Of a stretch of DNA of 64,000 bases, positions 1-7,878 are shown piece after piece. The DNA is from Streptomyces sp. NBC_00582 (GTDB lineage: Bacteria; Actinomycetota; Actinomycetes; Streptomycetales; Streptomycetaceae), in assembly GCF_036345155.1 (NCBI RefSeq), contig NZ_CP107772.1, positions 3,596,001 through 3,660,000 on the forward strand, written 5' to 3'. Within the stretch, counting starts at the first letter, position 1. Each line of letters opens with the position of its first letter. A model generated the notes under the pieces. It saw nothing but the letters and a program-made list of their open reading frames with translations, searched no databases and had not been told where the DNA came from. A program made the position numbers and the translations under genes.

Positions 1-1164
1 CAGGGCCGAGCCGAACTCGGGGGAGTGCAGGTCCGGGTGCCCGTAGACCTCGTCGACCATCTGGGCCGACGCCCAGTTGCCGACCGTCTTGGCGATCATG
101 CTGTCACCGCCGGTGACGTCCATGACGTCGTTGGTGAACTGGTGGCGGAATGCCTGCGGCTTGATCCGTCCTGGCAGGCCGGCCCGGCGCCCCGCCCGGC
201 GCAACACGCTTCGCGCCGCGTCCGCGGTCCACGGCTCGCCTCGGGCGGGGCCCGCCAGCTGGATCAGCAGCATGCCGTGCGCGGAGGCGTACCGCCTGTA
301 CTCCGTGGTCATGTAGACGAAGTAGCTACTGATCATTGCCGGGCTGACCAGGTAGATCTCCCCTTTGGTCACCACGCCGTCGACCACAGCCCAGTCCGGC
401 TTGATCTTCGCCGCTGCCCGGTTGGGATTGCCCCTGCGATGGCACACGTGCACGTGTGGCGCCTTGCAGTCCCCGCACTCCGCATTCTCGCGCAGGTGCA
501 GATCGGACAGGTGAAGGCCCGCCAGCCCCCCGATCCGCATCGTGGTGTCGGACAGCCAGGTCACCACCATCCGGTCACGAGCCGTGTTCACGGCGCCCAG
601 CAGGCCTTGCCGAGCCCCGTCGGGCAGCATCTTCGGGTGACGGCGCTTGGCGGGTCGGCTCGGGCCAAGAGGGTTGGCCGGCATGGACTTCTTCACGTGC
701 CCCAGGAAGGCCCGGCTGCGGTCGGCCTTCGTCGGCAGTCGCCTCCCGGCAAACTCGGCCACCAGCGCGTCGTTGACCCCACCACCAGCGCAGACGTGCA
801 GGTAGAAGCCCTTCAGGCACGCCGCGGCGACCTGAAGCGCCGAGTCCCCGCAGGGGCGCTTCGGCGGAACCCGCCACGGCTGCCCGTGGGGCATCATCAC
901 CTTCGCGCCGATCGCTCCCATGTAGCGATGGAGGTCCAGGAGTCGCACCTTCTCGGTCGACAGCCCTTCCCGAACACGCCAGCGCAGGTGATCGACGAGG
1001 CAGTACGCGTACGTCTTCTGCGTGCCCGAGCCATCGAACTGACGTAGGAACCCGTCCGACTCCTCGTCGACCAAGCCGTCGGGCCACAAAATCGTGTACG
1101 CCCATCCACCGCCCGCAGGAACCGTCTGGACCCGCAGGTCCTGCAGGACCATCCCTGTTCGCAC
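1..1164 (-). CDS. Tyrosine recombinase / phage-type integrase of a mobile element (3' end outside window)
   Basis: Site-specific recombinase of the tyrosine family, which would integrate or excise the element to the left. I read 388 codons from a GTG at 1164, preceded by GGGAG at good spacing; the reading frame is open to the edge, so the C-terminus is missing. Seen: the first catalytic arginine in RIGGLAGLHLSDL (about residue 210), the second arginine in QAFRHQFTND (about 340), and the nucleophile tyrosine in DEVYGHPD (about 374). Oddities: the usual box II His three residues before Arg is Gln, and the usual LGH is VGN. An internal CxxC and CHRRG stretch (about residues 225-240) is not typical of simple phage integrases and recalls Tn554-like recombinases. 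The gene starts about 130 bp from the broken comM, which places it at the end of the inserted element. The family is well supported; the subfamily is inference. Confidence 0.8.
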   Translation of the reverse strand, partial: MRTGMVLQDLRVQTVPAGGGWAYTILWPDGLVDEESDGFLRQFDGSGTQKTYAYCLVDHLRWRVREGLSTEKVRLLDLHRYMGAIGAKVMMPHGQPWRVPPKRPCGDSALQVAAACLKGFYLHVCAGGGVNDALVAEFAGRRLPTKADRSRAFLGHVKKSMPANPLGPSRPAKRRHPKMLPDGARQGLLGAVNTARDRMVVTWLSDTTMRIGGLAGLHLSDLHLRENAECGDCKAPHVHVCHRRGNPNRAAAKIKPDWAVVDGVVTKGEIYLVSPAMISSYFVYMTTEYRRYASAHGMLLIQLAGPARGEPWTADAARSVLRRAGRRAGLPGRIKPQAFRHQFTNDVMDVTGGDSMIAKTVGNWASAQMVDEVYGHPDLHSPEFGSAL

Positions 1165-1248
1165 GTCAGCTCCCGTCCGTCATGTTGACTACGTAACGGA
1201 AGAGTTCCAGGGTGTTCGGTAAATCAGTCCATAACGTGCTGAAATGTC

Positions 1249-2277
1249 CTACTGACGGACTATCAAGTGACGCAAGGGCCGTTCGGAAAAGTCCAGGAAG
1301 AGCACGCCCCGGTGGGCCAGCGAGACGGCACCGGGGCGGGGGACGCCGGGTCCGCCGCCGACCAGCGACTGCATGGTGGCCGAGTGGTGCGGGGCGCAGT
1401 ACGGGGCGACGTCGATCAGCGGCTTGCCCGGTGGCAGCAGCCCGGCGATCGAGTGGACCGCCGTGACCTCCAGCGAGGCCTCCCTGGTCAGGGTGGGCAG
1501 GACGGCCGGCAGCCGTTCCGCGAGCATCGTCTTGCCCGCCCCCGGCGGTCCCTCCAGGAAGAGGTGGTGTCCGCCGGCCGCGGCGACCTCCAGGGCCGTC
1601 CGTGCCGAGCGCTGCCCCACCACGTCGGCGAGATCGTGTCCCTGGTCGTGCTGCGCGGCGCCGACGCTGTGCACACCGGTGGCCGCGCCCGTGCCGGGCA
1701 TGCGCAGTCCGGCGAGGAGTGGATCGGGGCGGCCCAGGTCGTCCGGATCCTCCTCGGGCACGGGTTCGTCCGCGAGGACCGCGATCAGCTGGCGCAGACT
1801 GCGCACCCCGAGTACGGAGACGCCCGGCACCAGGGAGGCCTCGGCCGCGGCGCACTCGGGGACGACGACCTGTTCGTAGCCCGCCTCCGCCGCGGCCAGC
1901 ACGGCGGGAAGGATGCCCCGCACCGGGCGCACCCGCCCGTCCAGGCCCAGCTCGCCGATCATCACGATGTCGGCGAGGACCCGGGGGTCGATCCGTTCCG
2001 AGGCGCCCAGCACGGCGCAGGCCACGGCCAGGTCGAAGCCGCTTCCGGCCTTCGGCACCGACGCGGGGCTGAGCCCGACGGTGAGTTTCTTCTGCGGCCA
2101 CTCGCCGCCCGAGTTCACCACCGCCGCCCGCACCCGGTCCCTGCTCTCGGTCAGGCTCTTGTCCGGCAGGCCCACCAGGGTGAACGCCGCCACCCCGGCC
2201 TCCAGGTCCGCCTGGACCTCGACCACCACGCCCTCGACGCCCACCAGCGCCACCGAGCACGTACGCGCGAACCCCAT
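1249..2277 (-). pseudogene. comM: ComM / YifB Mg-chelatase-like AAA+ ATPase, truncated by insertion
   Basis: N-terminal two thirds of ComM, the MCM-like helicase that promotes branch migration in natural transformation in some bacteria; its role in Streptomyces is unclear. The family start MGFARTCSVALVGVEG is at 2277, directly after the yraN stop. The N-terminal Lon-like fold and Walker A GPPGAGKTMLAERL are intact. At residue 329, inside Walker B (GVLFLDE), the frame runs into foreign DNA and adds 13 unrelated residues before TAG. The full protein is about 500-540 residues, so the arginine finger and C-terminal Mg-chelatase domain are lost. The ATPase should be dead. dprA, which normally follows, is not in the window. 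Confidence 0.85.
1282..1300. other. Junction of inserted element with comM (attachment-site side)
   Basis: On the minus strand comM codes normally through GTGCTCTTCCTGGAC (residues VLFLD), after which the family sequence (E-A-P-E-F) is replaced by unrelated codons FSERPLRHLI and a stop. The change occurs near base 1292. This marks one end of the element that carries the recombinase. The exact core and any duplicated target cannot be set without the other end, which lies outside the window. Confidence 0.6.
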
Positions 2278-2278
2278 C

Positions 2279-2641
2279 TCAGGCCACCCCCCGCACATGC
2301 TCGACGAGGGGGGCTCCGCGGTCCGGGAGCAGGACCCCGACCAGGTCGATGCGGACGCCGCCGGGCGGTGCGCCGCCGTGGGACTGGATCCAGCGCTCCG
2401 CGAGGTCCCGCAGCCGCCGTGCCTTCTGCGGGGTCACCGCGGCCATCGGGTGCTCGTAGGAGCCGCCCTTGCGGGTCTTCACCTCGCAGACGACGAGGAC
2501 GTCCCCGTCGCGGGCGACGATGTCGATCTCGCCCGTCCTGCCGCAGCGCCAGTTGCGCTGCAGAATCGTCATACCGGCCTCGGACAGCCGCCGCGCGGCC
2601 ACGTCCTCGCCGTACTTGCCCATCGCACCTCGTGCGTTCAT
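2279..2641 (-). CDS. yraN: YraN / UPF0102 family endonuclease-like protein
   Basis: Small protein of the UPF0102 family with a restriction-endonuclease-like fold; the cellular role is not settled. Seen: N-terminal [12 protein letters not shown], then the catalytic-type pattern [21 protein letters not shown] (D and E-x-K of a PD-(D/E)xK core), then the family [10 protein letters not shown] helix. I chose the ATG at 2641 ([13 protein letters not shown], 120 residues), as in relatives; an ATG ten codons upstream is possible. It sits immediately before comM, with the comM ATG just past its TGA, so the two were probably translated together. Confidence 0.9.
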   Translation of the reverse strand: MNARGAMGKYGEDVAARRLSEAGMTILQRNWRCGRTGEIDIVARDGDVLVVCEVKTRKGGSYEHPMAAVTPQKARRLRDLAERWIQSHGGAPPGGVRIDLVGVLLPDRGAPLVEHVRGVA

Positions 2642-2749
2642 GCAGGCACCACCTCCGGCGCCCACAGTCACGCGTCCACCCCAGAGAAGTGGATCTTGGT
2701 GGAGGAGTCATCTCTTGTGGATAACTCCGTCACCCACAAGCCGGACACA

Positions 2750-3058
2750 TCAGCTGCCCGGCAGCTCCAGATCGCTCTTGTTCAGCTCCTCAATGTTCAC
2801 GTCCTTGAACGTGAGAACCCGCACCTGCTTCACGAACCGGGCCGGCCGGTACATGTCCCACACCCAGGCGTCGGCCATCGAGACCTCGAAGAACACCTCG
2901 CCCTGGACCGAGTGCACCTGCATCTCGTAGTCGTTGGTCAGATAGAAACGCCGCTCGGTCTCGATCACGTATTTGAACAGACCGACGACATCGCGGTACT
3001 CCCGGTAGAGCTTCAGCTCCATCTCGGTCTCGTACTTCTCGAGGTCCTCGGCGCTCAT
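2750..3058 (-). CDS. DUF2469 family protein
   Basis: 102-residue conserved actinobacterial protein of unknown function (DUF2469). It starts MSAEDLEKYETEMELKLYRE and is rich in acidic and aromatic residues, with a YRDVVGLFKYVIETERRFYL core typical of the family. Full length for the family. It lies between the NUDIX gene and yraN in the usual actinobacterial order; the 57 bp upstream gap may hold its own ribosome-binding region. No signal peptide or membrane segment is seen, so it is probably cytoplasmic. Confidence 0.92.
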   Translation of the reverse strand: MSAEDLEKYETEMELKLYREYRDVVGLFKYVIETERRFYLTNDYEMQVHSVQGEVFFEVSMADAWVWDMYRPARFVKQVRVLTFKDVNIEELNKSDLELPGS

Positions 3059-3114
3059 GGCATGTTCCCCTTCAGCCGTGCGATCCCCCCATTGTGCGCC
3101 AGTCCCGTGAGCCC

Positions 3115-3639
3115 CTAGACGATTTCCGTGTCCAGGGTTACGGGTCCGGGCGGGGGACCTTCTTCTAGCAGCCTGTCCAGCAGCTCGGCCAGTCTGGTCG
3201 GATACACCGTCTCATGCGTCCGCGCCAGTTCCCGACACGTCCACCAGCGCGCTCCGGCGACACTGCGCCGCTCCAGCTCCGTCAGGGCGGTGGCGCGGGT
3301 CGCCGTCACCGTCGTACGGGCCAGGTAGTACCACTCGTCCTGGTCCCAGCGGCGGCCCGCGAACGGGAAGGAGCAGGTCCGCCGCCACAGCACCGGGCCG
3401 AGTTCGACGTCGGTGATACCGGTCTCCTCGGCGAGTTCCCGCAGCGCGGCCTCTTCACGAGTCTCGTCGCCCTCCACCCCGCCGCCGGGGGTGAACCACC
3501 AGTCGACGGCGGGGTCGTCCGGCTCATGGCCGTGCAGCAGCAGGATCCGGTCCTGGGGGTCGAGGAGGACGACCCGGGCGACCTTGCGCAGACCCGCCTC
3601 GGAGGAGCCGAAGGGCCCCTTCGCCGTCTCAGCGGGCAC
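3115..3639 (-). CDS. NUDIX hydrolase
   Basis: 174-residue NUDIX-fold hydrolase acting on a nucleoside-diphosphate-linked substrate that the sequence does not identify. The NUDIX box is complete: GGGVEGDETREEAALRELAE followed by ETGI, in the first half (about residues 58-80). It begins with GTG at 3639, overlapping the sipZ stop by 11 bases, so it is probably coupled to sipZ. In streptomycetes sipZ is the first gene of a separate transcript that includes this gene, consistent with the layout here. Confidence 0.9.
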   Translation of the reverse strand: MPAETAKGPFGSSEAGLRKVARVVLLDPQDRILLLHGHEPDDPAVDWWFTPGGGVEGDETREEAALRELAEETGITDVELGPVLWRRTCSFPFAGRRWDQDEWYYLARTTVTATRATALTELERRSVAGARWWTCRELARTHETVYPTRLAELLDRLLEEGPPPGPVTLDTEIV

Positions 3640-4411
3640 CGGCCGGCTCCGGCTGGACGCGGGCGCGGCGGCCCGAGGCCCGTTTGGCGATCGGGCCGTA
3701 CGCGGCGCCGCCGAAGATCAGCACTGTACCGCCGACGATCATCCACAGGATCGTCCGCAGCGGGCCCGGTTCGGACAGGGTGCCCAGGGCCTTGAAGCCC
3801 GTGGGGCTCTTGAGCATGCCCTTCCAGGGGAAGACGACCGCGTCCACCCGGGCCCGTACGGCGCTGCGCGCCACCGTGCCCTGGGCCGCGTCCGTGAGGT
3901 GGGCGGTGGAGTCCAGCGAGCCCCGCCGCTCGTCGCCGAGCAGGAAGAGCCGGCCCTCGGGGACCTTCACGGTCGGGAAGTCCTGGATCTCGGCCAGGCT
4001 GCCCTCGGGGAGATACGGTTCCTCGATCTGCTTGCCGTTGACGGTCAGCCTGCCCTCGGTGCAGCAGGCGACCGTGTCGCCGCCGACCGCGACCACGCGC
4101 TTGACCACGAGCGCGTTGCTGACCCACTCCTTGTCGCTGAACACGACGACGTCACCGCGGCGCACCTCGTCGCCGTCGACCTTCTGGGCCAGCACCCGTG
4201 AGCCGCCCTCGATCGTCGGGCTCATGGAGCTGGTGGGCACGGTGTAGGGCCGGTAGACCAGGGCCGCCCAGCCGAAACCGCCCAGGAACAGCGCGAGGCC
4301 CAGTGCGACGACCAGGCCGGACAGACGCTGTCCGGTCCGGCTGCCCACCGGGCCACTGCTGATGCCACCGCCGCTGCGCGGGGCCGTACGTGTCGTGCTC
4401 TCGCCGCCCAT
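3629..4411 (-). CDS. sipZ: Type I signal peptidase SipZ
   Basis: Membrane-bound serine-lysine protease that removes signal peptides from exported proteins. Seen: a cytoplasmic N-terminus, one membrane span (LSGLVVALGLALFLGGFGWA, about residues 30-50), the catalytic-serine motif PTSSMSPTI just after it, and the catalytic-lysine motif ALVVKRVVAVGGD about residue 100, then GDERRGSLDS. A second hydrophobic stretch near the C-terminus (LRTILWMIVGGTVLIFGGAA) suggests a C-terminal anchor. It is 260 residues. Fourth of four adjacent sip paralogues. About 200 bp, mostly a tandem repeat, separates it from sipY, which fits a separate promoter. Confidence 0.93.
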   Translation of the reverse strand: MGGESTTRTAPRSGGGISSGPVGSRTGQRLSGLVVALGLALFLGGFGWAALVYRPYTVPTSSMSPTIEGGSRVLAQKVDGDEVRRGDVVVFSDKEWVSNALVVKRVVAVGGDTVACCTEGRLTVNGKQIEEPYLPEGSLAEIQDFPTVKVPEGRLFLLGDERRGSLDSTAHLTDAAQGTVARSAVRARVDAVVFPWKGMLKSPTGFKALGTLSEPGPLRTILWMIVGGTVLIFGGAAYGPIAKRASGRRARVQPEPAGAR

Positions 4412-4512
4412 GGGTCCGCACCCTACCCGGCGGTACCGAACCGGGTCAGCCCTTCGTCCCCGGCCATGGTCACAAGCTTGGGAAAGGGTTTACACACGGG
4501 ACGGGGACGAGA

Positions 4513-4637
4513 TCAGCCCTTCTCGGCGTCAGCCCTCTCGGCGTCAGCCCTCTCGGCGTCAGTCCTTCTCGGCGTCAGCCCTTCTCGGCGTCAGCCCTTC
4601 TCGGCGTCAGCCCTCTCGGCGTCAGCCCTTCTCGGAG
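4513..4637. repeat. Eight-copy 15/16-bp tandem repeat at and after the sipY stop codon
   Basis: Eight head-to-tail copies of TCAGCCCTTCTCGGCG (16 bp) or its 15-bp form lacking one T: 4513, 4529, 4544, 4559, 4575, 4591, 4607 and 4622. The copy at 4622 is the end of sipY: on the minus strand it codes E-K-G-stop. Each of the seven other copies is a duplicate of these last codons and stop. One copy has a C-to-T change. Units of mixed length look like slippage products. The repeat fills most of the sipY-sipZ gap. Confidence 0.95.
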
Positions 4638-5605
4638 TCCGCCGTCGCGCGCCGACGGCGCCACAGGACCAGCGGGACCGTGCCGACGAGGGCGAGGCCC
4701 TGCGGGGCGACCGTCAGGACCGCGGAGGCCGAGGACTGGTCGTTCAGACCGGCCTGGTCGAAGGTGTCCGGCACCGGCAGCGTGCCCCAGCGGGTGATCG
4801 GCCAGGCCTTGACGATGGCGCGGCCGACGACCTGGTCGACGGGCACCATGCCGTGGTTCTTGTCGGACTGGTTGTAGCGGGAGTCCCGCGAGTTCTGCCG
4901 GTGGTCGCCCATGACCCAGACGTAGCCCTTGGGGACCTTCACCGTGAACTGGCCGCCCTGGTCGTCCTGGCTGCACGGGGTGTTCCCGGGATAGATGTAG
5001 GGCTCGTCCAGCGCCTTGCCGTTGACCTTCAGCGGGCCCGTGCCCTTGCAGGAGACGGTGTCGCCGCCGACGCCGACGACTCGCTTGATCAGGTCCTTCT
5101 CCTCCGCGGACGGCATCAGGCCGATCCAGCTGAGGAAGGTCTGCACGGCGTTCGGCTCGGTCGTGGCCTCGCCCGCCAGCCAGTTGTCCGGGTCGTGGAA
5201 GACCACGACCTCGCCGCGCTCGGGCTCGGAACCGAACCACGGGGTCAGCTTGTCGACGAGCACCCGGTCGCCGACCCGGAGGGTGTTCTCCATCGACGCG
5301 GACGGGATGGAGAACGCCTGTACCAGGAAGGTCTTGATGATCAGCGCGAGGACGAGCGCGATCAGGATCAGGATCGGCAGCTCCTTCCAGAAGGAGCGCG
5401 GCTTCTTCGCCTTCGGGGCCCCGTCGCCCGGACCGTGACCGCCGCCGCCCGGGGGCTCGTCGGCCGGGGGGCCCTCGCCGCCCGCCGCCGGGTCATTCCC
5501 GGAGGTCACGGCGCTGTCCCCAGCCGGGTCGGCGGTGTCCACGGGACGTCCGCGGTGTTCCTCGCCGTCGTGCCCGGACCGTGCGCCAACCGCCACATCC
5601 CCCAC
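4622..5605 (-). CDS. sipY: Type I signal peptidase SipY
   Basis: Signal peptidase of the same family as its neighbours. Seen: a long hydrophilic N-terminus, a membrane span (ELPILILIALVLALIIKTFL), the serine motif IPSASMENTLRVGDRVLVDK, the lysine motif KDLIKRVVGVGGD, and GDHRQNSRDSR, followed by a hydrophobic C-terminal segment (VAPQGLALVGTVPLVLW) and RRRR, suggesting a second membrane anchor. I chose GTG at 5605 because GGGAG lies six bases before it; an ATG at 5617 has poor spacing. The start lies inside the 3' end of sipX. The stop codon is the first unit of the tandem repeat. Confidence 0.92.
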   Translation of the reverse strand: MGDVAVGARSGHDGEEHRGRPVDTADPAGDSAVTSGNDPAAGGEGPPADEPPGGGGHGPGDGAPKAKKPRSFWKELPILILIALVLALIIKTFLVQAFSIPSASMENTLRVGDRVLVDKLTPWFGSEPERGEVVVFHDPDNWLAGEATTEPNAVQTFLSWIGLMPSAEEKDLIKRVVGVGGDTVSCKGTGPLKVNGKALDEPYIYPGNTPCSQDDQGGQFTVKVPKGYVWVMGDHRQNSRDSRYNQSDKNHGMVPVDQVVGRAIVKAWPITRWGTLPVPDTFDQAGLNDQSSASAVLTVAPQGLALVGTVPLVLWRRRRATADSEKG

Positions 5606-6590
5606 GCCAACTCCCATCTCCGTGCCGCCGCCTGCCCCATGCGCGACGCAGGCCCACTACTCCCATAACGAGCGGGAGTTCCGCAGGGCTCGGGAGCTGT
5701 TGGATCGTTCCGTTCGGAACGTCCTGGGCAACCCTATGCGACGGCTGGGCGGCTGATGCCGTCGTGGCGGTCGAGCCGGTCACGGAGGAAAAAGTTTGCG
5801 GTTCCTTGAGACGGACCCAGTGGCCGAGCGGCCAGGCGATCACCATGGCCCGGCCGACCACCTCGTCCTCGGCGACGGTGCCGCCGTAGTCCGTGTTCTG
5901 GTGGGAGCGCGAGTCCGCGGAGTTGGCGCGGTGATCCCCCATCACCCACAGCCGGCCCTGGGGGACGGTGATGTCGAAGGCGGCGTCGGAGGGGTTGTTC
6001 CCGGGGTAGAGATAACTTCCCTCTTCCAGGGGAACGCCGTTGACGGTGACCCGCCCTTGGGTGTCACAGCACTTGACGTGGTCGCCACCCACGCCGACGA
6101 CGCGCTTGATGAGGTCCTTCTCGTTGTCGGACGGCAGCAGACCGATGAAGGTGAGCCCTTCCTTGACCTGCTTGACGACGACGGGGTCCTTTTTCTTCGT
6201 GGTGGTCGTCTCGTCGTTGAGCCAGCCGCCGGGGTCCTTGAACACGACCACGTCCCCGCGCTGCGGCTTGGAGCCGAACCACGGGGTGAACTTGTCCACC
6301 AGGACGCGGTCGCCGATACGGATGGTCTGCTCCATCGACCCCGAGGGGATCACGAAGGCCTGCACCAGGAAGGTCTTCAGGACCAGGGCGATCAGGACGG
6401 CGACACCGACCAGCAGCGGTATCTCCCGTACGGCGGACCGCCTGCGCTTGCGCTTGACCTTGCGCTGGAGTTTGCGCCGTTCCGCGCGGGTGCGGCCGCC
6501 GGAGGGGGAGGAGGCGCGCCGGACACCGGTCGGCAGGAGCTGGTCGGCGGGCGAGGAGGGGACGCCGCGGGGCTTGCCTCGGTTACCCAT
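5493..6590 (-). CDS. sipX: Type I signal peptidase SipX
   Basis: Signal peptidase with a basic N-terminus (RKLQRKVKRKRRRSA), membrane span (EIPLLVGVAVLIALVLKTFL), serine motif VIPSGSMEQTIRIGDRVLVD, lysine motif KDLIKRVVGVGGDHVKCC and GDHRANSADSRSH. It starts with ATG at 6590, overlapping the sipW stop by 8 bases. The open frame (365 residues) runs about 113 bases into sipY. The last 45 or so residues (arginine- and glycine-rich) read like sipY DNA in another frame, so either the genes truly overlap or a frameshift removed an earlier stop. A hydrophobic ELPLVMGVVGL segment just before this tail looks like the real C-terminal anchor. Confidence 0.88.
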   Translation of the reverse strand: MGNRGKPRGVPSSPADQLLPTGVRRASSPSGGRTRAERRKLQRKVKRKRRRSAVREIPLLVGVAVLIALVLKTFLVQAFVIPSGSMEQTIRIGDRVLVDKFTPWFGSKPQRGDVVVFKDPGGWLNDETTTTKKKDPVVVKQVKEGLTFIGLLPSDNEKDLIKRVVGVGGDHVKCCDTQGRVTVNGVPLEEGSYLYPGNNPSDAAFDITVPQGRLWVMGDHRANSADSRSHQNTDYGGTVAEDEVVGRAMVIAWPLGHWVRLKEPQTFSSVTGSTATTASAAQPSHRVAQDVPNGTIQQLPSPAELPLVMGVVGLRRAWGRRRHGDGSWRGGCGGWRTVRARRRGTPRTSRGHRRPGWGQRRDLRE

Positions 6591-7314
6591 GGGCACCCGC
6601 CGCCGTCCGTGAGCCGTTCGCCCCCTGGCCGCTCGCGGTGGGCACGCGCGCGTAGGCGCTCGGGCGGGTCAGCCGGGTCAGATGCCCGTACGGCCATACG
6701 ATCCAGTCGGCGCGGCCGATCACCCGGTCCACGGGGATCATGCCGCCGCCCGGTGAGCCCAGGTGGTCGCGGGAGTCGCTGGAGGCGCCGCGGTGGTCGC
6801 CGAGGACGAACAGGGTGCCCTCGGGAACACGGACGTCGAAGTCCACCGTGGACGGGCTGTCGCCCGGATACAGGAAGGTCGACTCGTCGACCGACCGGCC
6901 GTTCACCCGGATCCTCCCCTCCTTGTCGCAGCAGACCACGTGGTCTCCGCCTACCCCCACGACGCGTTTGACGTAGTCGGAGTTCCCGAAGTACTCGGTG
7001 CCGTCGAACACGACGACATCGCCGCGCCGCGGCTCGGCACCGAAACGGTACGCCAACTTATTTACGAGAACGCGGTCGCCGATCCTCAATCCGTTTTCCA
7101 TGGATCCGCTGGGAATCTGGAATGGTTGAACCACGAAAGCGTTGAGGACCAGCAAAAACACCAGGCAGATCAGCAGGGTGAGGCTGATGCGGCCGCCCGG
7201 CAGCCACTCGGCGATCCACGCCGTCAACGAGAAACGCGACCGTCCCTCCACGGCCCCCTGATCGGGGCGGGAGGAGCGGTCGCGCTCCGTCGTCGGCTGA
7301 GCTTCGGTGTCCAT
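6583..7314 (-). CDS. sipW: Type I signal peptidase SipW
   Basis: First of the sip cluster in transcription order. 243 residues: hydrophilic N-terminus (MDTEAQPTTERDRSS), membrane span (ISLTLLICLVFLLVLNAFVV), catalytic-serine motif IPSGSMENGLRIGDRVLVNK, catalytic-lysine region SDYVKRVVGVGGDHVVCC, and GDHRGASSDSRDH. Unlike sipX, sipY and sipZ it has no C-terminal hydrophobic segment, so it should have a single membrane anchor. The next gene sipX overlaps its end. About 80 bp separates it from rplS upstream. Confidence 0.93.
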   Translation of the reverse strand: MDTEAQPTTERDRSSRPDQGAVEGRSRFSLTAWIAEWLPGGRISLTLLICLVFLLVLNAFVVQPFQIPSGSMENGLRIGDRVLVNKLAYRFGAEPRRGDVVVFDGTEYFGNSDYVKRVVGVGGDHVVCCDKEGRIRVNGRSVDESTFLYPGDSPSTVDFDVRVPEGTLFVLGDHRGASSDSRDHLGSPGGGMIPVDRVIGRADWIVWPYGHLTRLTRPSAYARVPTASGQGANGSRTAAGAHG

Positions 7315-7393
7315 CGGGGTCAGATGCTATCCGGCCCCTCTGTGGATCTCCCGGGTGTGCTCAGTGGATCACCGGTGGACCCACCGTGCGGGC

Positions 7394-7744
7394 TCAGTTG
7401 TCGCGCTTCTCCTTGATCTTCGCGGCCTTGCCGCGCAGCTCACGGAGGTAGTACAGCTTGGCGCGACGCACATCACCGCGGGTGACGAGCTCGATCTTCT
7501 CGACGATCGGGGTGTGCACCGGGAAGGTGCGCTCGACGCCGACGGAGAACGAGACCTTGCGGACCGTGAAGGTCTCGCGGACACCGGCGCCCTGGCGGCG
7601 GATGACGACGCCCTTGAACTGCTGCACACGAGAGCGGTTGCCCTCGATGACGCGGACGTGGACGTTGACGGTGTCGCCCGGGCGGAAGGCCGGGACGTCG
7701 CTGCGCAGCGACGCGGCGTCGACGGAGTCGAGCAGGTGAGACAT
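7394..7744 (-). CDS. rplS: 50S ribosomal protein L19
   Basis: Large-subunit protein L19, located at the 30S-50S interface. 116 residues from the ATG at 7744 ([18 protein letters not shown]), the usual length; an upstream in-frame start would add nine unrelated residues. Diagnostic segments: [40 protein letters not shown] and [20 protein letters not shown]. It follows trmD in the universal rpsP-rimM-trmD-rplS order, but with a 134 bp gap that contains hairpins, so it may have its own transcript or leader control. Confidence 0.97.
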   Translation of the reverse strand: MSHLLDSVDAASLRSDVPAFRPGDTVNVHVRVIEGNRSRVQQFKGVVIRRQGAGVRETFTVRKVSFSVGVERTFPVHTPIVEKIELVTRGDVRRAKLYYLRELRGKAAKIKEKRDN

Positions 7745-7811
7745 TTCGTCTGCTTTCTTCGCCGATGCCACAGGTCATCAGCGGTAGCTGGGGTTCACTG
7801 AGGTTTGTCGT

Positions 7812-7850
7812 GCCCGTCGGGGCGGGCGTCGTGTCCCCCTGTGGCAGGGG
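7812..7850 (-). promoter_or_regulatory. Two adjacent hairpins in the trmD-rplS gap
   Basis: In the rplS leader region two short perfect stems lie side by side: CCCCTG/CAGGGG with a three-base loop (7836-7850) and GCCCG/CGGGC around 7812-7827. No T-tract follows, so a simple terminator is less likely than leader structure or RNA processing. Function is inference. Confidence 0.35.
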
Positions 7851-7878
7851 CGCACGCCGGACGGCGCACAACAGCGGC

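Noticed and set aside
25..1047. 340-codon plus-strand open frame at the left edge
   Set aside because: Antisense to the tyrosine recombinase, which has catalytic motifs in order.
1166..2260. 364-codon minus-strand open frame spanning the comM junction
   Set aside because: Gly/Arg-rich shadow of comM in another frame. Only its last codons lie in the element, and they have no recognisable start or motif.
4362..4877. Repetitive Ser/Arg/Gln-rich proteins read from the tandem repeat on the plus strand
   Set aside because: All three plus-strand frames are open only because the repeat lacks stops in that direction; the DNA is the sipY end and spacer.
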